Assembly: GCF_025766255.1 (NCBI RefSeq)
Contig: NW_026516876.1
Location: 1 to 43,701, forward strand
DNA: 43,701 nt
Source: Zychaea mexicana
Lineage: Eukaryota; Mucoromycota; Mucoromycetes; Mucorales; Lichtheimiaceae
Reading direction: 5' to 3'
Of the stretch, positions 12,529-23,111 are shown in pieces (position 1 is the stretch's first letter; every line of letters starts with the position of its first letter). Made by a program: the position numbers and the translations under genes. Below the pieces are notes generated by a model, which did no database searches, was not told the DNA's origin, and was given only the letters and a program-made list of their open reading frames with translations.

Positions 12529-14819
12529 ATGCAGGCAAACTGGAGAGTATACGCTGTTTCGCTCTTTGCCGCCATTGGTGGTTTCTGTTTTGGTTATGAT
12601 ACCGGTGTCTTGAGTGTACGTCTTGCTTTCTACTATTCGACCCACACATCAATTGTTTTTTTATACACATTATGCCTGACAAACATGGGATATACTATAG
12701 GGTGTGTTGACGATGGAACATTTCATCTACACCATGCGTGGACGCTCGTTTTTGACACCGCTGGAAACTGGTACGCTTACAGGTTTGCTGCTGGCTGGCT
12801 GCTTTGTAGGTGCTCTCATTGCAGGTAATATATCATCACCATCCACATGTATACGCATCGTAGCAAGCTTAAAGCAATCATTCATGATATTCATCAACTG
12901 TTCCATTACAAAGGTCAATCTGCTGAACTTCTTAGCCGAAAGCGCACAATCATTCTTGCTTCTTGTGTCTTCATGGTTGGCTGTGCCATCCAAACTGCTG
13001 CTAACGGCTACGCAATGATGGTTGTTGGCCGTGCCATTGCTGGTAAAAGGATTTATAGGATACTCGTTGTTATTCTTATGCAACCGGAGAAGAGAATGTT
13101 GACACTATATATTATTATTCTTCCTTCTAAATAGGTCTCGGTGTCGGTTCTCTATCCATGGTTGTACCTCTTTATCAGGTATGTGACACTACTAGTATGA
13201 CAGAAATTATGTCATATGATTACTACACCAACATCAGCGTCCTCATTTTCTTTTTTTTTCTGTTACTGATGATGTTGCTACTGTTAGTCCGAGTTAGGTA
13301 AGCTTAATTTCACTTTATTCCTGGGGTTGGTTGGTGCTGACGCGGTGTAACTTGCTTGCTCATGCTACCGCCCTTAATTCTTAATGTGTTTCTCACGCTC
13401 ACTCGCACTTGCTCGTCGTCATCGTATAGCACCCAAGGAAATTCGTGGTCGACTCATCTCGTTGCAACAGTTCATGATTACCGCTGGTCTCATGGTGTAA
13501 GTATCCTCTGACAGAAAGATGCTGCGTTCAACAATAACTGTTTACTGACTATCCAAAACATATTTTTTCCACTTTTTTTTTCAAGATCATTCTGGTGCGG
13601 TGCAGGTACTCAATATCTTGAGGGTCAGGCTTCATGGCGTATCCCTATTGGTATCCAAATTGCCCCCGGTTTTGTCTTGGCCGTTGGTGCAATCTTTTTG
13701 CCTTACTCTCCACGTTGGTTGATCAGCAAGGGTCGCAACGAAGAAGCTTTGACCGTCCTTGCAAACCTGCATGCTGGTGGCGACCGCAGTTCACCCATTG
13801 TGAACCAAGAATACAACGAAATCATTCAACAAATTGCATTGGAACGCAAGGTTGCCGTCACTAGCTACCTGGAATTGTTCGCTCAGAAGAACCGCCGTCG
13901 TATGATCTTGGGTATCTTTATCCAGATCTTCCAACAGTTCACCGGTATCAACAGTATCATGTACTATGCTCCCCGTATCTTCTTGCAAGCCGGTATTGCC
14001 GAATCGAGCGCTACCCTCATCGCCTCTGGTGTTAACGGTGTCCTCAACATGTTGGCTACCCTCCCTGCCGTCTTGTACTTGGACAAGTTGGGCCGTCGTG
14101 GAACGTTGATCAGTGGCGCCGTTTTCATGGGTACAGCCATGTTGCTTTGTGGTATTGTCATGGGCGCTGTTGCAGACGTCGTGTATAACGAAGAGACCGG
14201 CCAGAACACCGTCATGTTGGGCCACAATCAAAATGCCTCCTACTTTTGCATTGTCATGATTTACTTCTTTGTCGCCGGTTTCGCTTATTCTTGGGGCCCC
14301 GTAGGATGGGTCTACCCAGCAGAGATTTTCCCCTTGAACATTCGTGCCAAAGCTACCTCGTTGACCACCGCTGCCAACTGGCTCATGAAGTAAGAACCGC
14401 TTTTTAACATCCGTGATATATATATACACACATTGTATTATCCAAGGCATTTGTCACTGACTATAACAACTACTCTTAGCTTTGTCATTTCCCAAATTGT
14501 TCCTATTATGCTTGCCGACATTACCTGGGCTACCTACATTTTCTTCGGATGCTGCTGCTACAGTAAGTTATTTCCATTTTCCGGTATAAAAAACACACTT
14601 TTGGTGCTTTCCCGCCGAAACTAATCACAATCTCTCTACTTATCATGTGTAGTCATGACTTTCTGTGTTTGGCTCTTCTACCCTGAGACCAAGGGCAAGA
14701 GTCTTGAAGAAATGGACCAAGTCTTTGATGGCCCAGTCTTGGTGTACAAGCAAAAACGCTACAACGCTGCTCGCGACCTTCAAGCTGAAGAAAAGGGTAG
14801 CATTGAAGATAAGGAGTAA
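12529..14819 (+). CDS. MFS hexose (glucose) transporter
   Basis: Exons 12529-12615, 12701-12824, 12914-13042, 13135-13178, 13288-13297, 13430-13496, 13586-14389, 14480-14562 and 14653-14819 give 504 aa, the usual size for a 12-helix fungal sugar porter. Signature blocks are FGYDTGVLSG (21-30), AELLSRKRT after helix 2, VGRAIAGLGVG, PLYQSELAPKEIRGRL, QQFTGINSIMYYAPRIF (from 270), LDKLGRRG, GWVYPAEIFPLNIRAKATS, and PETKGKSLEEMDQVF (460-474). These are the sugar-transporter signatures, and QQ-x-x-G-x-N is the hexose-binding motif. The protein should sit in the plasma membrane and import hexose by proton symport, as in the family. The fifth exon is only 10 nt. The tail is charged and cytosolic. 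No other gene of sugar metabolism lies beside it. Confidence 0.96.
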
Positions 14820-15767
14820 TATGTAGCTTTATCATTTAATGCACTGCAGATATTATTTACCATTTTTTCTCTTCAACCTATGCTCCCACTTTATTCCGCC
14901 TTTTTTTTCAATCTCTTCACCTTATTAGTAAGACTACACAACTATTCTATTATTATTCTGTAATCTCAAAACCAAATATTAGTTTTTTTTGACCTCTAGA
15001 GAAACCATCTTCAATAAAACCACATACTGTACCAAACATACTTTCTATGGCTCACATCCTTACACATTTGTACTAACCATGTACTGTATGTGCATGCTGT
15101 TGACTACCTGCCAACAACGACGAGATATGTGTTGTAAGAAGGAACTTGAAAAAAGTCTCTTCATATTTACTGATCTATCTGAATTTATTTGCAAGACAAA
15201 GAAGCCATCATTGTCACTTTTTCTTTCGACGAATTATGTGTATACAGTAGCAACAAAAGAAATAACTGCTCATAAGCAAGACGAGTACCAAAGAAAGGGA
15301 GCGATTTGATTCTACTCTGTCAAGTGGAAGAATAATCGGTGCGCACAGCTGTGATCATGATGTACCCAGTACGTTGCTCCTGCCTTTCCCTCTTTATATC
15401 ATGTGCGTAACTTATTGCTTGTCTACCGGCAAGAACATACCTCGCTTCAACCTATTGATCATGTAAGAATTCAATCAAAACCCGATCAATAGGACCACCA
15501 GTAGCCGGATAGGTAGAACCAGTGATATTGTACAAAAGCAGTAATTGCATGCGTAAAGTAAACTTGTATCATAGCGACTGCCATTTCTCCTTCTTCTCGA
15601 TCATCATCCTTTAAGAGTAAAAGCATTCTTATAGTTTCGCAGCTCTTATGAATCTATACAGTCTATTAACAAGGGTGCTCTCGTATCTGGAAGAGCCATA
15701 TACCTTTGTTTTACGCCGCCATTTCTGTGGTTGCTTACAAATGAGAACACAGTCGTAAGCGGAGGAG
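14820..15767. other. 3' UTR and gene-less spacer
   Basis: The first 150 nt look like the transporter 3' UTR (T-rich runs). An AATAAA lies at about 15013. I see no gene in the rest. Confidence 0.55.
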
Positions 15768-16547
15768 ATGAGATGGCTCGGTTGTTTATATGTACATGAC
15801 GCAATACAAAAGTCATTGCCCATTCATCACGCATATTATAATATTATTGCATCATTTACTCATACATTATTTAATACTGTACCTCGTGCCGAGCCAACTC
15901 TTACCAACAAAAGTAAGCTGACTGATGAAATGGCAATCTGCATTGTATATGTGTATAGCATGATGTGCCATATAAATTATTCATGGAGGTTACGCGACAG
16001 AGATAATGCGACGATGATAACTAAAATAATACAAGGGTCATTCTTTGCCTGTAAGCGCGACGGAGAAGTAACGCAAGCTCAAACGCCATTGACAAGGTGG
16101 AATCCGTTTACGAAAAACGAATGGTCAAGAGAAAAGTGGTACTTTCTGAAACCGGAGAATAGCGGGAAAAAAAGCATCCTACTTGCAATACCAGCGCGTT
16201 ATAAAATATCGTATAAGCCTTTTTAAACCAAGCTTTGACAACGCGAATCCGCAGCAGTCGGTCAGGTCAAGCTTGACTTGAAGCCAAGCGTGTCTCAATT
16301 GCTGCCGTTGATGGCCATTTGTTTCAAACGGATCTTTGCATCACAGAAAAGAAAAACACAGACGCAACCTCGTTTTTTACTTTTAAGAACAATAGCAGGG
16401 TCCGTGCGTAGAGAGCACAGTGTCAAAGAGTGGCCACCGCTTTATATGCACTTGAAAGAGATCCTAAATCTCAATCAGTACATTCACAAACAAGGTACAA
16501 AAGTACTTCACAAGGTCGATCAGTACGCGAGAGATCGTTCTTTGTGA
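15768..16547 (+). pseudogene. decayed reading frame of unknown origin
   Basis: One frame stays open through this stretch apart from two stops about 12 nt apart (TAA at 16224 and TGA shortly after), and closes at 16547. It would encode about 258 codons of mixed, basic composition, with blocks such as TRWNPFTKNEWSREKWYF and KEWPPLYMHLKEILNLN. I tested a short intron across the stops and it does not keep the frame. I recognise no family. It may be a relic of a mobile element, given the transposon just downstream. Confidence 0.3.
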
Positions 16548-16763
16548 ATTGGGATGTCATTACCCAACGAAAGATTAACCTTCCGTTGTAATAATCAAAC
16601 ATAGAAAGCTTCTCTTGTTGATTATTATCTTTTTGTCATTTTCTTATTGTAATATTTTAAAGAGAAACCCTCTTTTCTAGGAAGTTCCAATAGAAAAAGA
16701 GGGGAAAAACTCCTGCTGTCTCTTTTTTCCAGGAAGACAACAAAACCTGATCGAAGACGCAGG

Positions 16764-16807
16764 TAGTGAATGGTCGCTACGCAATGAGAGACCTTCGCCA
16801 TTCACTA
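16764..16807. repeat. 10-bp perfect inverted repeat
   Basis: TAGTGAATGG at 16764-16773 pairs exactly with CCATTCACTA at 16798-16807 across a 24-nt loop. It lies between two unassigned frames. It could be a hairpin or the edge of a decayed element. No direct-repeat flanks were found. Confidence 0.5.
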
Positions 16808-16895
16808 GTGGCGCCCGTGCCGTGTGTGCCCACAACGTCAACTAAGCACAAAGATACTTCAAGGTTGTTGTATTACGTTGATGCAGCCCTAGGGC

Positions 16896-17402
16896 ATGCT
16901 TCCAACAACCTTGCTACCGTTGAAGCATCTTTCGGGTGAAAATATCCACCTCGACTCGGCGGATAGCTTTCCAAGTCAAGGATTCACACAACACTTTGCG
17001 CTTCATAAAGTTTGTGTAAATGGAACTGAAGAAGAAAAAAAAATGGGAGGGATGGGGGGTTTTTGGTATTGTTATTCAGACAATTTTTTTTGCCGTCACG
17101 CTCGGGTCTTCAATGAAATCCATCATTTTGATTGGCTCTCATTTGTAAGGCTCTGGTTGGCTCCTTTTATGGACCGCTTATATCATATGACGCAACTTGG
17201 CCCAAAAGCAAAGGGAAGGGGAAGGAGATGTGTAAGTGATAGTCGTCGTGAAGAAGTCAAATACGCTATAGCAGCAGTGATCGACATGCTATGTATGTTT
17301 CACCATGCCGATGTACCCTCCGATACTGTCGCCGCTTATTTTGAAAAGAAGCGTCAGTGCACGCACCCAGCCTCCGCGTCAAATACAGGTACGTTTCGAA
17401 TG
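16896..17402 (+). CDS. unidentified exon-like open frame beside the CACTA insertion
   Basis: An ATG-initiated frame of about 170 codons that ends near a consensus donor (GTACGT after AATACAG, about 17387-17393). The second half is protein-like, for example DWLSFVRLWLAPFMDRLYHM, then SRREEVKYAIAAVIDMLCMF and TVAAYFEKKRQC. The first half is low in complexity and less convincing. No matching downstream exon lies between here and the transposon end at 17561. The downstream part may lie beyond 23112, or the gene may be dead. I do not recognise the family. Confidence 0.3.
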
Positions 17403-17557
17403 CCAACTTGTTGATACATCCTGTAGTTACTGGAAGTATTGCAATTAGACAATTGTCAAGAGCTCTACTATATAAAACATATTACCAAAGTTGTTGACTA
17501 AACTCTTATTTATCCGAATACACAAAGCTGTCTGTTCTCTCAAATTGAAAAACACAA

Positions 17558-17560
17558 CTG
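17558..17560 (+). repeat. target-site duplication, left copy (CTG)
   Basis: CTG directly outside the left terminal inverted repeat. The same triplet follows the right repeat at 23109-23111. A 3-bp duplication is the norm for CACTA elements, but a match of this length alone has a 1 in 64 chance. Confidence 0.7.
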
Positions 17561-17573
17561 CACAGCGGAAAAT
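17561..17573 (+). repeat. left terminal inverted repeat of the CACTA element
   Basis: CACAGCGGAAAAT, identical over 13 bp to the reverse complement of 23096-23108. Similarity falls off immediately inside. Confidence 0.88.
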
Positions 17574-18300
17574 CTTATGATAGTATCCTTTGATACATAG
17601 TATAATAAACCTTGAAATTTAGGGTAGACTAATTATAGAAAAATGCATTTTCTATCCTTATTCTTGTTTTAATTTTATTGGATTATTAAAGAGTAGAAAC
17701 TATAATCAAATGATAACTTTTATTCTCTGGAAGATGCTGTAATTTAAGGGTAATGGTTATTCTTTTTTGGAAGCGATGATTCACGAGTAATTTTTGCTAT
17801 CTCCATGAGCCAAGAATCCTACTTAGATTTCGATAATAATTCATGCATCAATCCTTCAATTATAGTATCGGCTATTATGAGATTATTGCTGTGCGAATCC
17901 AATATTGAGAGGTATTTGTTTTATTGCAATGAGGAACTGAACAAAAGACTACACATATTCAGATATAACAAAGTGAGAGACACATACATGTATGTGTCAA
18001 GATATACAGTAAAAGAAATATACATAGATAAAGAAGAAACGTGATTAAAAAGACGTAGCAGGAAGTTATGTAAAGTTAGACATGTTGGGAAAAAAGAAAA
18101 AATGGATTGCAAGGGAAGAAGGGTCCAAAGAGTACCTATATGTAAACAGTATACGGTATATCATGTTAGTGAAAACGGCGGCGGCGGCGACATGTAGGCC
18201 GGTCTTGGTCTTGATAATTTTCGCTTCCAGGTCCCATGAAGAAAGGCTTTATCAGTACGTCATGCGCTAAGCTATCAAATTATTTGATGTCACGATTGGC

Positions 18301-19135
18301 CTACCTATTTGATGAGACAGTAGAATGTACTGAAGACGACGTTGTCGCATCGTCTGAATGCTGATGGCTGTCCGGATCCTGCGCGTTATTGAATGACGTT
18401 ATAAAAGAAATAATGGTCAATGACATACACACGTAGACATAAAGATACTGTACATGCTGCGCATTGCCTTACTTGTCTTGACGCCGCAGCACGCTCTAAA
18501 CTGACCCTTCGTTTACGATATTGGAATAAATAACCCCATTTGTACGCCATCAAAAAGGATGCAGCCCATGAGTTTTTACATCGATCAAGTCCTATACTCA
18601 AAGGCAACAAGCTATCTTCCAGGTCCTTGATGGCTTGAAGCTGCAAAGTGCGATCAATCTCACTCCAAGGAATACTGTAATCATTGACGCCGAGTGAATT
18701 GCGAAGGTTGTTAACGGATTCCATCAAAGCAGTATGCATATTGATGATGGCATTCTCAGCACCAACTTGGTCTGCGTGGAAAAACTCGCGGTGTATCATC
18801 CGTTCAATCACCCTTACGTCCAATTCAGCCGCACGCCTTCTTCCGTTTACGATCTGAAACGGGCGGTCAATATCTCTTCTCCTTGTAGAGCCTAGAAGTA
18901 TCCCATCTTGAGTATCTTCTTGAAGCGGTGCTGGGCTTTCTTGGTCGCTGATGAGAGTGTCAATGGTTTGACGCATATTTTCTTGATTTTCTTGGATATT
19001 TGTTAAGCTGTTGATAAGTTCTCTTTGAGTTTCTTGAACTTGGTTTACGCTGTCAGTAAGTGATTCAAAGCGCTGGGAAAGAGATTGTATATTTTCAAGC
19101 AAAGCTTGAATAGTTGCTCGGGGAAGTGGTGCCAT
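18301..19135 (-). CDS. CACTA-encoded coiled-coil accessory protein
   Basis: The start at 19135 is the first ATG after an A-rich TATA-like word near 19195-19205. Residues about 8-70 form a strong heptad coiled coil (for example LLENIQSLSQRFESLTDSVN) rich in Gln, Asn, Leu and Ile. A basic block (STRRRDIDRPFQIVNGRRR) and a mostly helical region follow. Without splicing the frame stops at 18386 (249 aa). I prefer a 94-nt intron (18379-18472, GTAAGG...CAG), which joins exon 18473-19135 to 18301-18378 and gives a Ser/Asp-rich tail, 246 aa in all. The unspliced tail looks non-coding. Plant CACTA elements carry a second DNA-binding protein (TNPA) besides the transposase. This could be its functional counterpart, but that is inference and I see no sequence match. 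Confidence 0.7.
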
Positions 19136-19192
19136 GTGAGAGAGAAAAGAGGAAGAAGAGCGGAAAGCGCACAGTTCAAAACGGCTGAACAA

Positions 19193-19205
19193 TCTTTTTT
19201 TTATG
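19193..19205 (-). promoter_or_regulatory. TATA-like box for the accessory gene
   Basis: Read on the minus strand it is ACATAAAAAAAAG, about 60 nt upstream of the ATG at 19135. It faces away from the transposase TATA box, so the spacer acts as a bidirectional promoter. Confidence 0.4.
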
Positions 19206-19222
19206 TTTGCGCGTCGCCAACA

Positions 19223-19318
19223 CGCGTTCCGCAGCTGTACCACCATCACTCCACTGTTCATTGCGATCTACGCGTTCCGCAGCTGTACCACCACCACTCC
19301 ACTTTTCATTGCAATCTA
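19223..19318 (+). repeat. 48-bp tandem duplication in the bidirectional promoter
   Basis: Units 19223-19270 and 19271-19318 both begin CGCGTTCCGCAGCTGTACCA and differ at three positions. They lie between the two divergent start codons and just upstream of the transposase TATA box, so they could be paired protein-binding sites. Confidence 0.9.
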
Positions 19319-19326
19319 TATAAAAG
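19317..19326 (+). promoter_or_regulatory. TATA box of the transposase gene
   Basis: TATATAAAAG, 48 nt before the ATG at 19374 and directly after the tandem 48-bp repeats. Confidence 0.75.
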
Positions 19327-19373
19327 AGCTCCGTTACAATACAACTTTTTCTCTGTTACTAAACAAATATATA

Positions 19374-22300
19374 ATGACTTCTGGGCTGCCAAACAAGTAT
19401 CGTAAACGCCAAAAGCGATCATTGAACCCTGGAGAAACCATAGCATGCGGTTGGTGTCGCCAAGCTGTTAATAAAGACTATTTCCGCACGCATGCAGCGC
19501 TTTGTCTTCGTGAATATCAGAGAAAAAAGAGAAGAACCGATGATTGCGCCGATTCTAGCTTAGTTTCGAGGTAATGCAGCTAGCACTTCGACATGGTTAA
19601 TTAATTAACTGAACGTGTCTTTTTGCATCAGCCCATTACAGAGACAGCATCTCGAACAAGTACTTTCATCGCCCGATCAACCGGAAGATTCTATTGAACG
19701 TGAGAGTGATGCGGCGATCGTTAACGGGCATAGGATAGATGCTAGTTATTTGCAACAAAGTTACAGTACTACATTGCATGCATCAACAAGTTACTGTCAC
19801 CCAAATGAATTACCCAACACCATTCAAATCGAGGAACAACAAGAACAGCCAAAGCAGATACCGAGAGGAGATGGTACGTATTCGTAATATAGCAAAACAC
19901 AAGATTAGAGCAGCTATCAAAGTTTCATTTTTGACTTCGCAGAAAGGGACAGAAGTGAAACCAGCAATAGCGGCAAGCTACTGAGGTTCGAATTTTCAGA
20001 TGCCATCATTCCAAGACCGATGGAAATTATCAGCATGAAAGCACAGCGGATCTTTGAAAATTTTCCGGTTTCCAGAGCAGCACACATGGAATACCTTGGT
20101 CTTATGAATGAGATCATTTCAAGCATTGATCCTGGTATGTCAATCACTGTCAGCATACTGGATTGCGAGATAGATTATATTGACAACCCATATAATAGCC
20201 CATGAACATGTACATTCACAATACCGATCGAAAAGTGTGATGGAAGATATCTATCCAGTCCAGCCAACAATTTATCACATCTGCGAAAAAAGTTGCAAGA
20301 TGTACACTGAAGCTGATTTCAGCAACGTATGCGATTACTGTTCCACACCGAGATACATTGCTGACTCAAACACGTTGCCACGAGCAACAATTGAGCAGCT
20401 TTCACTTGCTTCTCAACTTGCATATTTATTACACAATCCCGAAACACGCGATCTTCTACTTTACCGACATAATTACGTACACTCTGAAGGAAAGCTTTGT
20501 GATGTCCTGGATGGATCAGTGTACCAAAAGATGCGGGCCTCCTTATTCAGTGGGAAGTACGACATTGCCATAGCTCTTTATGCCGATGCATTTCAGCCAT
20601 TCAAAAATAATGCTGGATGCAAAATGACTATTATCCACTGCACTGTTCTGAACTTTGACCCTTCCATCAGGTATAAACTACTGTTTGAAACCCAATCCTC
20701 AACAAATATAAAAGGCCATTGACAAGTTACATATATTATAATAGATATGAGAAAAAGAATATGTTGCAAATATGCCTTATACCAGGTCCGCGAAAACCGA
20801 ATCACATTTGGAGTTTCTTGGAGCCAACGATGAGGGAGCTCACTATATTGCAAAATGAAGGAATGGAAGTGCAGATCAATGACGGTAGCATTGTCCATGC
20901 TCGTGTACACCTCCTTTTGGCTACAGGGGATATACCTGGTGTAGCAGCTTTGGCATGTCACACTGGGCATATGTCGTTCGATGGTTGTCGGATGTGCTTA
21001 GTAAAAGGGGAACACCCAGAAGGTAACAACAGAGGAGGGATATATTTTCCCAACGTATCAGCACCTTGGCGCTCAAAGGAGGGTTATAAAAACGCGAATG
21101 AGGTACACATGTATTGTTCAAACTTGCTCTACTTACTCTTATAGCTGTATTTGCTCTTAGTAACAATCTTCTCTTATTGCTTTTAGCCTGGTGTTCATTC
21201 GCCATCCGCTATGGCTGGATTGGATAGCTTTACAGGCCCTGAATTCTTTGGAATGGACGAAATGCACTTACTCGGTCATGGTATTGCGGAACAACTACTT
21301 CAACTGTTTCGTGGTACATACACTGTTGTCATCAATAGTGTACCCAAAAATAGTCCATTTGACATACCAGAGAGCATCATACAAAAGATCATGCACGATT
21401 TAGAGCAATCACGAGCAGAAGTTCCGACCGCATTTCAAGGGAGTTATCGTAGTTTGACCGGGTCATCAAGGGTTAGGGCAGTGGATTGGCTTGATTTCAT
21501 GCTTTATGTTGTACCAACGATTGTTGCACCGCATATCGCCAACGATACTGCAAGAGCAAGACTCTTGGGCTTAATTCGTTCTTGTCAGCTGTCATTGCAG
21601 TACTCCTTATATGAACAAGATGTCAAAACGATTCGCATGTAAGTAAATATTGACAGTAGTTAGAAAGCTAATCCTGAATTAATCGTTATATTCAATATGT
21701 TATTAGCGGTATACTACAATGGCACGCCTATTTGACCAAGCTTATCCGAGTTGACAAGGTTCTCAAAGTGGCCATATTCACACCGAACCAGCATTACTTA
21801 GCACATATTCCGGACATGATCGCGAAGATGGGGCCACTACGATACTATAGTGCACGATGCTTGGAGCGAATGATTGGATGGTACAGCCAACATATCAATT
21901 CCACTGCCAGCCCAGGAACAAATGCATCGAATATCATGTTATCGCTTGCTCGAGCGCGCTATATAGACGCAGCTATTCAAAGTAATGCCTTACAAAATGA
22001 CGATAACCCACATGAACACCAGCAACAATTAGAAAAAGCATGGTCATACGGAGACAAGGAAGATTCATCTGCACCTGAACTTTGGGGTAATTTGAACAGG
22101 ATGGAATTGGCTGCATTTCAAGAAAGCATTGCAGGCATAAGCAAGTGCGTCTTTTACGAAGCGCTTGAAAGCTACCGTACACGCATAAACGATGTCGATC
22201 CCCTTCCATATGCTACGACCGAAATCTATATCAGTGGGCGGCTTTGGCTCAACCACAGCATCTATTCTAGCAAGCTACATCACCATTCAAAGCATCGAAT

Positions 22301-22760
22301 GGCATACATGGTGCGCCTTGAGATGGAAATCGACAGGTACTTTGGTAAAAGCATCATCAAGTGAGAAGAATTTTCAATACATAACTTTTTGTGTGAATGT
22401 AGGAGGGCCAGGCGTGGTATAAATTCAGATGTCGTCTTTGCGGAGAAGGCATATTTTGGCAAAATCTATTTTTATTTCACATATGTCAAATCTGGTACCA
22501 TAATAAGCGCTGGCAATACGAAAAAGCTGGCGTTAATCGGAATTTATCAGCCCAACCTCGAGAAAACGACAGGCTCTCTGTATTTGACGGGATCGAGTAC
22601 TGAGAAACTATATGTCGTTGAAGCAGAATCCATCACTGATTTTGTTGGACTTTTGTCAGAAACTAGAGCGAGAAACCAGGTCAGGCAGCACATTATCTGG
22701 CCTGGCATGGTTAATGGAAAGCACCAACAGGAGATTTTAGGAGACAGAAACCATCTTTAA
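19374..22760 (+). CDS. Tnp2-like CACTA transposase, 966 aa, 8 exons
   Basis: Exons 19374-19570, 19632-19873, 19943-20134, 20199-20670, 20745-21102, 21187-21638, 21707-22336 and 22403-22760 join without a stop. All seven introns are 61-84 nt. A zinc finger C-x2-C-x11-H-x3-C lies at 25-44 after a basic stretch. A second Cys cluster (C239, C243, C255, C258) precedes the catalytic region, as in Tnp2 proteins. The block LYADAFQPFK (D340) corresponds to the Tnp2 D-G-F-x-P-F segment. LIPGPRKP follows, then ATGDIPGVAALACHTGHMSFDGC (D430; C449, C452), matching the Tnp2 D-[LI]-P-x-x-x-x ... C-x-x-C block. YLAHIPDMI and GPLRYYSARCLERMIGW lie in the C-terminal half. D340 and D430 are my candidates for two acidic catalytic residues. 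The third is not assigned. It should cut and paste the element by binding the terminal repeats. The gene is intact. Confidence 0.92.
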
Positions 22761-23095
22761 TTACAAAGTAATTTAAACCACCTTGAATAAACATAATTCG
22801 ATATGAAAGATTCTTCTTTTAATACTTGTTGATACTTATGAGCAAACAAGGAACAACACTAGGATTCTTCTGATTTTCCATGTTTATATGCAAAAGTAGA
22901 ATTCCATTATAAACTCTGGAATTCATTAAAGAAGGATACTTGAATTATTCAATGTTTCAGACAATAAATTCTTAATCTTAAATTAAAGCTTCTATCCAAC
23001 TTTTCCCTTGAATACCTGTGTAATTCTTATATTGATGCTTTATTAAGTATAGTGAAACTGTGATTCCTTGCAGTATCCTGTAATCTTAGGCTAAT

Positions 23096-23108
23096 ATTTT
23101 CCGCTGTG
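23096..23108 (+). repeat. right terminal inverted repeat of the CACTA element
   Basis: ATTTTCCGCTGTG, the exact reverse complement of 17561-17573, followed by the CTG target duplicate. Confidence 0.88.
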
Positions 23109-23111
23109 CTG
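23109..23111 (+). repeat. target-site duplication, right copy (CTG)
   Basis: Matches the CTG at 17558-17560 on the far side of the element. Confidence 0.7.

Larger units (their letters stand above)
17561..23108 (+). mobile_element. complete CACTA (EnSpm)-type DNA transposon, 5,548 bp
   Basis: The element starts CACAGCGGAAAAT (17561-17573) and ends with the exact reverse complement ATTTTCCGCTGTG (23096-23108). Both ends are flanked by CTG. The terminal CACAG fits the CACWR-type ends of the CACTA superfamily, and the 3-bp duplication fits as well. Inside are an intact eight-exon Tnp2-like transposase on the plus strand and a divergent coiled-coil gene on the minus strand. They share a 238-bp spacer that contains a 48-bp tandem duplication. 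AT-rich, apparently non-coding arms of about 740 bp (left) and 335 bp (right) flank the genes. All frames are undamaged, which suggests a young and possibly autonomous copy. Confidence 0.88.

Noticed and set aside
13791..14450. Long minus-strand frame of 219 codons across the transporter
   Set aside because: Antisense shadow of the conserved transporter exon 7.
16808..16830. TGGCGCCCGTGCCG, resembling a retrotransposon primer-binding site
   Set aside because: No long terminal repeat pair, no gag/pol-like frame nearby and no second copy in the window.
18164..18271. Open frame on the minus strand after the accessory gene (LAHDVLIKPFFMGPGSEN), suggesting a third exon
   Set aside because: Joining it would need a 33-nt intron, too short to accept without cDNA. 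I end the gene at the stop at 18301.
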